DNA from: Ypsolopha sequella | Taxonomy: Eukaryota > Arthropoda > Insecta > Lepidoptera > Ypsolophidae | Direction of reading: 5' to 3' | Length of the DNA stretch: 64,000 nucleotides | Assembly: GCA_934047225.1 (NCBI GenBank) | Contig: OW204005.1 | Location: 22,638,396 to 22,702,395 of the forward strand | Part shown: positions 10,801 to 22,800 of the stretch, piece by piece | Numbering within the stretch: the first letter of the stretch is position 1 | How the letters are laid out: every line of letters begins with the position of its first letter | Notes under the pieces: model-generated | The model's input: the letters and a program-made list of their open reading frames with translations, nothing else | Database searches by the model: none | What the model was told of the DNA's origin: nothing | Program-made: the position numbers and the translations under genes

Positions 10801-13800
10801 TTCGAAACTCATTTTCCTCTGGGCTTCTACATCGGAAGTATTTTTCCTTTGGACTGTATCTTCTTGCAATGGGTACACAATCGGTTGAATGGTTTGTTGG
10901 ATCGGAGGTGACTGTGAATATTATATAATTATATATATATTACAAATTGATGACGAAACAAAAAAGCGTGCCAGGATCATACCAGATGGATATCTATAGT
11001 CTTTGCCTAGTCCCCATGATACTGCGTAGGTTATTTAACATCAGGCTTTGTATGCTAGTTTCTTAATCGTATTTTGTCAGCCAATCAGGGGATACATACA
11101 TATGATAAATAACAAAAAAAAATGTTACTCTCTGGTATCATTTACTGTTTAACACTTTATACAAACGAGTGTTACGATTTTAACGGAATTGACATGCCAC
11201 AACAAAAAACTGTAACGTGCCGTGACGCACCATCCCTGGCCTAGTTCTCTTTATAAGTCATAGTAAAGCCAAAGTGTCTCACTTTAGGAGCATCTGGAAC
11301 TTCCTCGTCCATTCCGTCCACTGCATATTCTTCATCGTTCTGCGCCACCTCTTCATCAGGTTCGGGATCTAGTGGCGGGATGGGCGATGGGATGTCCAAG
11401 CTCAGAGCGCCAGCTGCCACTGATGGAGAGAGGTGATGGGAGAAGTCGTAGGCTTGAGGCATTGAGGAGTCGTTGCGAGGGTTTGGCTGGAAGAGAATGT
11501 TGATTACTCTGAATTCATTAAATAGCCGTTTTACCTTTTTTTATCGTATATTTTTAACCAGTAGCCTAAACATGAAAACATCTCCGTATAGTTGCGTTTG
11601 AAACTAAACTTAGGTTGCCATACGTAGCTGTTAGTTCCGCTACTGTCCGCTTGGAGCGGTTTCCCAGATTCCATACGATTTTGATGTAGTTTGAAACGTA
11701 ACTATACGGAGATGTTTTCATGCTAAGGCTACTGGTAAATTATATTAAACAGTTTATTTCACTAATATAACTTACCCCATCTTCTTCAAATAGACGACAC
11801 AGTTCCGGGTCTTCCTTGATCCCCATCAAAGCGTCAGCTATTCTGTCTCGCATGCGCCTAATCAGAATAAGAAAATCTGTCAGGTTTTGGTCAACTTTCA
11901 CGATTCAAGGTTGGCCCTATATGAAATGAAATACGAAATATATTTATTTACATAATGTAGGTATAATATAACAGATACACTTATTACAGGTCTGTTTTAA
12001 TGTAATACCTATAAGTAATTAAATAGTCTTTTCAATGCATGTGCTCGTAAAGGCCCACTTTTTATGCATCAAAACCGAACAAAAAGTCGATTATTTTGCC
12101 CTAGGGCTTTATTATTATTTTTTTTTTATTTATTCACAATGGTTGGCTAACCTGCAGCCTTTCCTGTGTACCATAGATGTTATACTTTTTTTTCCACTGT
12201 TTAAGGGCTCTGGATACAGTCCTTTTGAGCCAATTATAATTTAAAGTTCACAAGATTATATTTATTTTCATTTCCTCACACTATGCATTGAAAAACGTAG
12301 TATGATACACGGGCGTAAAAGCAATTTGTTAATTTGTTCCTTTTCGCCCAAGTAGCATAAACTACTAATATGTATAGGTAATAGTTTTATGCCATAAATA
12401 ATAATATGGGGAAATATGCAGGGGAATAATAAAGGTTGGGTTAACTTAAAAATAAATACACTTAAATAAAATAAAAATATAGAAATAAGGAATAAATAAT
12501 ATTATAAATATATGCAATACATATAATAAATATATGCTTAACTCCGCCCATTCGATTAGTCTTGCTAAGAAGAATAGAGAATGTTGTTCATATTAATGAG
12601 TAGAATACCCCGTTTTAACGCAAAAGGTTATCATCTAACACATTAATTTTCTGTATTCTCTTTAGGTTCATAGTTTGATTCTCTACCTATATATGCTAAA
12701 CTTTAGCTGAATTACACTGGTATTTCTTAAAGAAAGAAATAAAATAAATTTATTTGTCATCATACATTCACACAAAAATAAAAGGTACGCAAATAAAAAT
12801 AAAGAAACGAAAAGGAACAGACTCAGCTTCTGTTGTTAGCTGCAGAGCCGCACAATGCTGGTTTTCAGTCTGTCCCTATGTATTCACAGATCGCAACTGG
12901 ATAAACTTAAGCGCGGTATCGCAGCCGGATTGTGAAAAATCCACCTTTTTCTAATTAATCGAAACACACTCGAAATTTTTATTCAAAATTTTTGAAATTC
13001 CAAAATTCAGAAACTACTGGAAACTTTGCGATGGCAACATATACAATACATAGGTTTTGTTGAATAACTATTGAAGTATTGAGTGAATTTGAAATTTAAG
13101 TGATACCGCTCATAAGTTATGCATCGAACTGACTGACAGACAGACAGACAGACTGACAAACATTGAAGCCCACCAAAGCAACTATATTTTTGATGAAACC
13201 CTTGTCACGTCAAACAACTTATTCGAGCTAAACCTTTCCCAGTAACACCAATAAAAAGACATAAAGACATTCCTTTACCTCGCCAGCTCAAAGTCGTCTC
13301 GAGCCGCAGCGGTGCGTTTGCGCAGCCTCCAGCGGCCAATCCTGATACCAGCTGACGTCAGTGCCGACCCGGCCGATTTAAGCCGACGGGCATACTCGAA
13401 ACGCTCCTCTGGGTTAAAAGAAAAGCTTGCTGAAATTTACTCTGACAGATTCAATGATCCTAACAAAAAAAGATGATGACGAGTTGAAATAACCACCCAA
13501 GTAGCACACAAGCAGTATAAGAAGGCACTGTACCGCTTCTTTGTTGTATAACAGCGGTTGAAGAGAGTTTGTATATTCCTTAGACTATATATAAGAGATT
13601 GTAATATCCGGTATTGAAGAAGTAGAGTAGCGACAATTACGGCTTTGGAGAAACAGAGGTGTGTTATTAAGTTCTTGTACAGGCTTTAGATACAATGCAG
13701 AGTTATAAATATACTAAATAGCACTATGAGATCTAAAATAGCAATTAGTAAGGTAAAAGCGCTTCAAAAGAGTTACAAATATCACATATAACACTCAAGC

Positions 13801-16800
13801 AGTTACATGGTAGTTGTATCTAGTCTATAGCGTTAGAATCGATCTGTAAAGATCTTTTGTAGCACCTTTACCGTATTAGAGTATTGTAGCTCAACATTAC
13901 AAGAGGTTTAATAATCACCTAGTCACATAATAATCCGCCATTTTGCGGACATCATTGTTTCACCGATTACGATTTATTGTTGATGATGATGACGATGTCG
14001 ATGACGATAATGGTGACGATGACGTTGACGATGACGTTGACGATGACGTTGACGATGACGTTGACGATGACGATGACGATGACGTTGACGATGACGATAA
14101 CGGTGATGATAACGTTGACAAGACGTTGACGATGACGATGACGATGACGTTGACGATGACGATGACGATTACGTTGACGATGACGTTGACGATGACTATG
14201 ACGATGACGATGACGATGACAACGACAATGACGATGACGGTGACGGTGACGGTGACGGTGACGATGACGATGACGATGATGTTGACGATGTGTGATGATG
14301 ACGTCATCGTCAGCGTCATCGTCATTATCAACGTCATCGTCAACGTCATCGTCACCTTCAACGTCATCGTCATCGTCATCGTCACCGTCATCGTCACCGT
14401 CATTGTCAACATCATCGTCAACGTCATCGTCATCTTCAACGTCATCGTCATCGTCATCGTCACCGTCACCGTCACCGTCATCGTCAACGTCATCATCAAC
14501 GTCATCGTCATCGTCATCTTCAACGTCATCGTCAACGTCATCGTCAACGTCATCGTCAACGTCATTGTCAACGTCATCATCAACGTCAGCGTCATCGTTA
14601 CCGTCATTGTCATCGTCATCGTCACGTCATCTTCATCGTCATCGTCATCGTCTTCGTCATCTTCAACGTCATCGTCATCGTCATCGTCAACGTCATCATC
14701 AACGTCATCGTCATCGTCATCTTCAACGTCATCGTCAACGTCATCGTCAACGCCATCGTCAACGTCATTGTCAACGTCATCATCAACGTCAGCGTCATCG
14801 TTACCGTCATTGTCATCGTCATCGTCATCGTCATGTCATCTTCATCGTCATCGTCATCGTCATCTTCAACGTCATCGTCAACGTCATCATCAACGTCATC
14901 GTCATCGTCAACTTCAACGTCATCGTCAACGTCATCGTCAACGTCATCGTCAACGTCATTGTCAACGTCATCATCAACGTCAGCGTCATCGTTACCGTCA
15001 TTGTCATCGTCATGGTCATCGTCATCGTCATTGTCATCGTCATCGTGTTCGTCACGTCATCTTCATCGTCATGGTCATCGTCATCATCATTGTCATCGTC
15101 ATCGTGTTCGTCACGTCATCTTCATCGTCATCGTCATCGTCATCGTCGTCATCATCATCATCAACGTTGTACAACGTTATATCTTGAACTCCATAGTAAC
15201 TGTTTAAGGGCTAAAAAGAAGAATTCAAGCGCTTCTGTACCCCAAAAAGAGTAAAAATACTCCATAGTACGGTGATTGTTGATCCCAGAGCGTTGTAATA
15301 GTGGTCACTAGCGCCTTTCTACTTCTTAAACCGTTTAAATGGATATAGTAAACGTCTAAGCCAGTTGTAGCAAGCCGCCATTACAGTTTTTGATAAAGAG
15401 ATTAATCATGTCGATAAATCGATCACTTTTCTTACCTCAGGCCATAATTTAAAAAATAAACATACCCATTTTACATGTAATGCTGTAATAAAATCACAAA
15501 AAGACCTAATGCCTCTGTAACCGCTGGCTACAGGAATGCAGGGCTGATGGGATTTGACACGGGAGAATTGTGGGTGCACTGACCTTGCTTTGGAATGTTG
15601 TAAACGAGCCGACGAATGCGATGACGGGCTGAGCCTTCTTGTTGGGCTGATGGAGCTGGCGTTTTGGTCAGGAATGTGCAGAATGTCTTGTTGTAACGTG
15701 AACACTACACTTTCACAACCTAAAGGGTAGGTACACGATATTGTTTGGGCTGGCGGCGCGAATGTATGCACACACGTATCGTTAGGTCGACGGTTGCGGC
15801 AAAACAGCCGGCTGCGCGAGCGCGCAGACGTGCGCCTCGGGAGGCGTCTCGAGCCGAACAGACCGAGCGAGCGGCGCTCAGCGCGCGACTCGATTCTGTC
15901 GCGAGTTACTTTCTGCGCATGCGCTGAAATGCGCATACCGTCACGCTGTGGCGTGAACATCCTGGGGGGGCCGGGGCTGCGACTCCTCTTGAGCTGAATC
16001 CAACGGCAGCCTGGCTATCTTGAACACAGGTCGTCGCAGATTTCCATGGGCTGTGTCCAGATCCACAACTTGGATCACTCCATCCTTGCCAGGCATTGTG
16101 CGGAGAATTCTCCCCAACTTCCATTGGAGCGGAGGCAGGTCATCCTCTTTGATGAGGACCAGTTCACCCACTTGAGGAGGGGAAGAAGGGGAGAGCTATT
16201 TGGAGCGGGTTTGCAGTGTATGGAGGTAGGATCTGGACCAGAGAGTCCAAAAGCGCTGAGAGAGCGCTTGAATGAGCTGAAAGCGTTTAAGAGCAGATAT
16301 GGGTCTGTCGTCAAAAGACTGCTCAGGTAGAGCGGTGAGCGGACGACCAATAATGAAATGTCCGGCCGTGAGAGGTTCAAAGTCCGTAGGGTCGGATGAA
16401 ATCGGGCAGAGGGGTCTTGAGTTGAGTATTATTTCGTGCAGAGCGCCGAACCAAGTTATGTGCTGATTCGCGAGCTTGTGAGTGATTGCATCATTGTTTG
16501 ACCTGAGGAAGTTCTGAACTTCAATGAGCTGATTCCTAGCACCTACATAGTTTGTGCCGCAGTCTGAGCGAATGAGAACTGGAGTACCGCGACGTGAGAT
16601 AAAACCTAACAGGGCTCGTGCTGAGTGAAATTGACCATGTACGTCTGCTATTTTAAGTGAGACGGTTGGCAACAAAATTGGTGTGTTAGTGACGTTCACT
16701 ACACGTTGTGCGGAGTTACAAGAATTCTCTGTTGGAGTTGAAGTCTGTTTGTTAAAAAATATGAAGTATATGTCAGAAGCTCCATGTTTGTACACTAGAT

Positions 16801-19800
16801 GGCGCTGTTCGTTTCTAGATCGCGGTGTTAAAGTTTTCTTCGTTTAAAGTGTATCATATCTGTGAAATTTGAATAAATCGAGTTTTCGTGGTACGAGGTC
16901 TTTTCTTTTGACCAGCATTTTGGTCCCTCGACCGGATTACAGTTTCAGTACTGTTTCGGATACACCTGAATTTTCAGGATTCTCAATATACACACGGATA
17001 GCTGTACATGGGTCGTGTACACAAAGCTATTGAGATCACATACAATATCTACACCGACACTATCAAATCTTACACCGATTGCATTGATTTTGTAGAGTCT
17101 CAGACTTTGTGATAGAGTTGTTCAGTCATCAAAAGTGCAATAACTAGAGTCAGTGATCTTATGCAGTGATATAAAAAGTGGTTACGAAACTTTTGGAGTG
17201 CATTGGATTTTATTGGTATACGTGAGTAATAGAATAAGTTACACCACAAACTTGGAGCAAAACTTTACAAAGTCTACTTGGATTAAAATGGAGGAATTAA
17301 ATCTATTACAATTTAATTTATATGAGCAAATAAATAAACTTCTTACTAATTACAAAAAAACTAGTCGAGATAGACTTAGTACAGGATTTATAGAAGCTAG
17401 ATTAGAGATTGCAGATAAATATTGGGAAACTTTTCAATCACAACACAACACTTTGATTACTGTTAAAGCCGAAGTGAAAGCAAAATTATCATACTTCAAA
17501 GATGATGTTTACGATAGTTGTTTTGAAAAGTATTTTGATTTAAAGACTCGCATGAAAGAAATGCTTAATGACATTCAAGTTGCTAAATTACAATCATCTG
17601 CAAATATCGTACAAGCTAATAACTCTGTAATAGAACAAACTCCAAAAGCTAAACTTCCACCAATCCAACTACCTATATTTTCTGGTGATTATAAAGAATG
17701 GCTATCGTTTCGGGATTTATACAAATCGCTAGTGCATGACAACATCTCAATAAATAAAGTTAACAAATGCCAATATCTGAAATCAAGTCTGCGCGGAGAA
17801 GCTGAGAGTCTAGTAAAACAAATACAAGTCTCCGACGCTAACTATGAAATAATTTGGGATATGCTTAATAAGCGATACGACAATAAGAGAAGTATTGTTA
17901 ATACATATATTGGTAAATTGCTAAATCAGAAAAAAATAACATTGGAATCTGCCAAAAGTATTAGAGAATTATTAGATGTTACAACCGAATGTCTAGCGAC
18001 TTTGAAGAGTTTGAGTCTACCTACTGACAGTTGGGACGATATAATTGTTTATATTATTATCCAGAAACTTGATTCTGAATCTCACAAGATGTTCGAGCAA
18101 ATAATAGAATCTAACAGTCATTTACCAACTTGGAAAGAGCTGTCAGAGTTTTTAGAGTTCAGATTTCGTACACTCGAAATGACAAAGTCTAGAGACACAC
18201 CACATCCAAAAGTATTACCACCTACAAGAAGTTTCGCTACTGAAATAAAACAAATAGTCACGTGTGTATATTGCAAAGAGAACCACTACATATTTAGTTG
18301 CAAAGAGTTTTGTAAGTTGGATCTCACTGATAAGAAAGCGTTCGTACAGAGCAACCAACTTTGTTTCAATTGCTTGCGCAAAGGTCACACTGTCGCACAA
18401 TGTTCACAGTCCACTAGATGTAGAAAATGTGGCCGCAAGCATCACTCCTTGCTACACGGATATGTCAAACCTTCATTAGGAACCACCGAGCAATCTGAAA
18501 TAGAACAAAGAGTAGCAACACACACCACAACCACGAACTCCACACAAAGATGTCAAGTTATATTAGCAACTGCCATGGTTCATGTGCAGTTACAAAGAGA
18601 ACAGAGTCACACACACACACTTCGCGCGCTTGTTGACCAGGGTTCAGAAGCAAGTCTAATCACCGAGGCGGCGTGTCAATTTCTAGGATACAAGAGATCA
18701 CCCGTACAGGGCACAGTGATGGGAGTTGGTTCAGCAGCTTCTGTTACTAAAGCATGTGTGGAGTTTGACATAAGCTCCACCAACAATCCAGAAATCGTAT
18801 CAAGAGTTACAGCATACGTTTTGAAATCACTGACATCTTATATACCTCAAACTTCACATACAGTTGATTGGCCACAACTAAGAGAGCTAGAATTAGCAGA
18901 CCCAACATTCCAGAGACCTGGAAAGATAGACATCATTCTAGGAGCAGACGTGTTCGCAGAGATTATACAAGAAGGAGTTAAGATACTCAAAAACCACAAT
19001 AACACACTCGTCGCTCAACAGACTTCATTGGGTTGGCTAATTTCTGGAAAAACCACAAACAACCACCAGTCAAAGCAAGTTCACATACATCACGTCAAAG
19101 TTGAGGTTGATGACATTCTTCGTTCGTTCTGGGAGATCGAAGAAAACACAGAGAAAAGAATAATGACAAAAGCAGAATCTCAATGTGAAAAGCATTACGA
19201 GACAACACATACAAGGTTAGAGGATGGCCAATACAGAGTAAAACTTCCATTTACAACCACCCTTCCTGACCTCGGAGAGTCATTCACACTAGCCAAGAAA
19301 CGGTTACTTTCTTTAGAGAACAAATTCAAGAGAGACAAAGAATTACACATAAAATACAATGAGTTCATGGAAGATTATTTACAACAAGGTCATATGGAAC
19401 TTGTCCCAACACCTGATAAAGAGACTAATGTATGCTACATACCACATCAAGCTGTTATCAATGAACAGCATCTGACAACAAAGCTTAGAGTGGTCTATGA
19501 CAGTTCGGCAAAAACCGCAAACGGAAAGTCACTTAATGACAATATTTTAGTAGGGCCTGCTCTACAAAATGACATCCGAGACGTGACATTGCGGTGGCGA
19601 AGACATCGCTTAGTTTTGGTTGGAGACATTCGTCAGATGTACAGAAAAATTAGCTTGGATCCGAAAGATAGAGACTGGCTGCGAATACTTTGGCGATTTA
19701 GTCCCGATCAAGAAATTCAACACTTCCGTCTTACAACAGTGACATATGGGACATCCTGTGCACCATACCAAGCAATAAAAACACTCAGACAATTGGCTGA

Positions 19801-22800
19801 AGATGAGAGAGGAAATTTTGATGATCAAACCATAGACACATTGTTACAAGATTTTTACGTCGATGACCTATTAACTGGAGAACAAACTACAAACAAAATC
19901 ATTGAGTTAAAAAGTAATATGACAGAATTACTACGTAAAGGAGGATTTTCACTACACAAATGGGCATCTAACAGTACAGAGATAGAAGGAGCTGCACAAT
20001 CTAATCGCAAGATTTTAGGAATCAAATGGAAAGGATACACTGATAACTTTGAATTGCAGATAGTGCTTCCACCTTCCAAAACAAATGTGACAAAAAGAAC
20101 AGTTTTGTGTGATATCGCAAAAATTTATGACCCAGCTGGATGGATGGCACCTGTTGTAATCACCGCTAAAAGCATGCTTCAAAAGTTGTGGATAGACAAA
20201 GTAGATTGGGATGATCCTTTACCCGATATTCTGCTACAAGAATGGTTAATATGCCAACTATAGAGCTGGAGAGGTGGATTGGAGTAACAGACAATGTTTT
20301 GAAAGTGGAATTACACGGATTTTCAGACGCATCAACTATTGCGTATTCAGCTGTTGTGTACTGTAGAGTTATAACACCAGACGGAGTCACTGTCACACTC
20401 ATAGAAGCCAAGACCAGAGTAGCTCCTGTGAAACAAATATCACTACCGAGATTGGAACTGTGCGGAGCTGTAATATTAGCCAAGTTATTGAATAGAGTTC
20501 AACACGCTCTCTGCATTCCAATTCATGACACCTATGCATGGACAGATGCAACAATAGTGCTTGCATGGCTACAACGGTCACCTAGTTACTGGACCACCTT
20601 TGTAGCAAACAGAGTAACTGAAATCACCAACCTGATTGACAAAGAGAGATGGCATCATGTCACTTCACAAGAGAATCCTGCAGATGTAGCTTCTCGTGGG
20701 GTCTCTCCTGCTGACTTACCTGATCACCCCCTGTGGTGGCACGGCCCACCCTGGCTGCATACACCCACTCCGTTGTCTTTTGATAAGGCAATTGCTGTGG
20801 AACCTACGGACTTAGAGAAGAAAGTGTCAGTGAAAGTTAATTTAGTGCAAGTCAATGACAATCAGTCTAAAAGTGAAACAAGTGATCGATGCGATAATAG
20901 TGAGATAATTCATAGATTTTCAAACTTGAGTAAACTTATAAGAGTAATTGCTATTGTACTAAGATTTTACAATTGTTTACAGTATAATCGTAGTAACAAA
21001 ATCTTGTTAAAATGTTCAAAATATCTATCAACAATTGATTTAGAGAATTCATTACAAACATTGATAAAACTGTCACAAAAGCATAATTTTGAAAAGGAGA
21101 TTGATGTTATAAAGGGAGACATCAATAAAGATAAATACAAACTATTAAATAAACTAAAAAATGGTTCAAAAATTTCAAAGTTAAATCCATTTGTTGATAC
21201 TCAAGATGTTTTAAGAGTAGGTGGTAGAATTTGTAAAGCTGATATTCAATATGATATGAAACATCCTATAATTTTGTCTAAAGAATGTAATTTGTCGTAT
21301 CTAATTGTCAAAGACACACATTACAAAACATTACATGGCGGTGTCCAATTGATGTTAAATTCTATAAAATGCAAATATCATATTATTGGAGTCAAACATC
21401 TTGTTAAACAAGTTATTAGAGAATGTGTATCATGTTGTCGTCATTCTGGTAAGACTCACTCCCAACTCATGGGAAACTTACCTGAATATAGAATTACCCC
21501 GCAGAGACCGTTCAGTACCTGTGGCGTAGATCTAGCAGGGCCTGTTATACTGAAATTACAGAGTGGTCGTGGTTCAAATCGAACACAAAAAGCGTGGATT
21601 GTATTGTTTATATGTACAGCGGTAAAAGCAGTCCACTTGGAGTTATTGACTAATTTGACCACAGAAGCTTTTATGTCTGCTTTTAAGCGTTTTACCTCAC
21701 GCAGAGGCCACTGCAAAAAACTGGTTAGTGATTGTGGCACTAATTTCATTGGGGCCAGCAAAGAGCTTGAGCAATCATTTTTCAACAGTTTAAAAAACTT
21801 GCCCGATGAAATAAGTGAATTGCTAGCACAAAATGGTACTGAATGGCAGTTCAATCCTGCCGGCGCACCCCATATGGGTGGCTTATGGGAATCTAATATT
21901 AAGTCCGTAAAGAGGCATTTAAACCGTGTATTAAATGATGCAAAACTTACTTTTGAAGAATATTACACATTGTTATGTCAAATATAATGTTGTTTGAACT
22001 CTCGTCCATTGACGCCATTAAACAACGATGAAACAGCATCTGCACTTACACCTGGACATTTTTTAATCGGTGAAACACCTGTAATTGTTCCGCAAGAAAA
22101 TTTGACCGATCAAAAAGTTCCATACATTCAACGTTGGCTATACATACAGCAAAAACTGCAGTATTTTTGGAGAAAATGGAGTCATGAATATTTGGTAAAT
22201 TTGCAAAAGCATCAAAAATGGACAAGTGTTCAAAGAGATATTTCAGTTGGAGATATCGTTTTAGTTAAGGATGAGAGATTACCACCAGCAAAGTGGTTAT
22301 TAGGTTTAGTTTTACACACCCATCCTGGGTCTGATGGTCGTACCAGGGTAGTTACCCTTAAATGTAAAAATACAACAATTAAAAGGCCAATTCATAAACT
22401 TTGTTTGTTGCCAGTTAATAATATGTAAAATTTAGCTTGTTTAGTAGTACGACTTATGTTACAATTTCACATTTAGTGATACAACTTATGTCACAGCTTC
22501 ACGTTGATTTAAAAGGCCTGACGTCCTTTGGCGGGCGATATGTTTGTTAAAAAATATGAAGTATATGTCAGAAGCTCCATGTTTGTACACTAGATGGCGC
22601 TGTTCGTTTCTAGATCGCGGTGTTAAAGTTTTCTTCGTTTAAAGTGTATCATATCTGTGAAATTTGAATAAATCGAGTTTTCGTGGTACGAGGTCTTTTC
22701 TTTTGACCAGCAAAGTCATTGAGTGAAAATGAACTGAGTGTGTATGTGATGAGTGTGTGTGTGATGAGTGTGCTGAGTGCGCTGAGTGCTGGTTTCATTG

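Larger units (their letters stand above)
16746..22712 (+). mobile_element. Inner BEL/Pao LTR element, nearly full length
   Basis: 5,967 bp, plus strand, with 172-bp LTRs at 16746-16917 and 22541-22712 that look identical (TGTTTGTTAA ... TTTTGACCAGCA), and a 5-bp target duplication AAGTC at 16741-16745 and 22713-22717. After the 5' LTR comes TTTTGGTCCCTCGACCGG. Gag-pol spans 17288-22428 but is broken twice. Inserted into the outer BEL element in opposite orientation. Confidence 0.95.

Noticed and set aside
13943..15254. Long open frames of 414, 320 and 221 codons
   Set aside because: Pure products of the GAC/GTC hexamer array (DDDD, SSSS, TMTM, VIVI) on both strands.
15406..15960. 184-aa and 157-aa frames (15406-15960, 23978-24451)
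   Set aside because: Shadow frames of the GC-rich BEL LTR; both copies share it because the LTRs match.
20242..20263. Programmed frameshift in BEL pol
   Set aside because: BEL/Pao elements usually use a single frame, there is no slippery site I can recognise, and a second lesion (stop at 21985) is present downstream.
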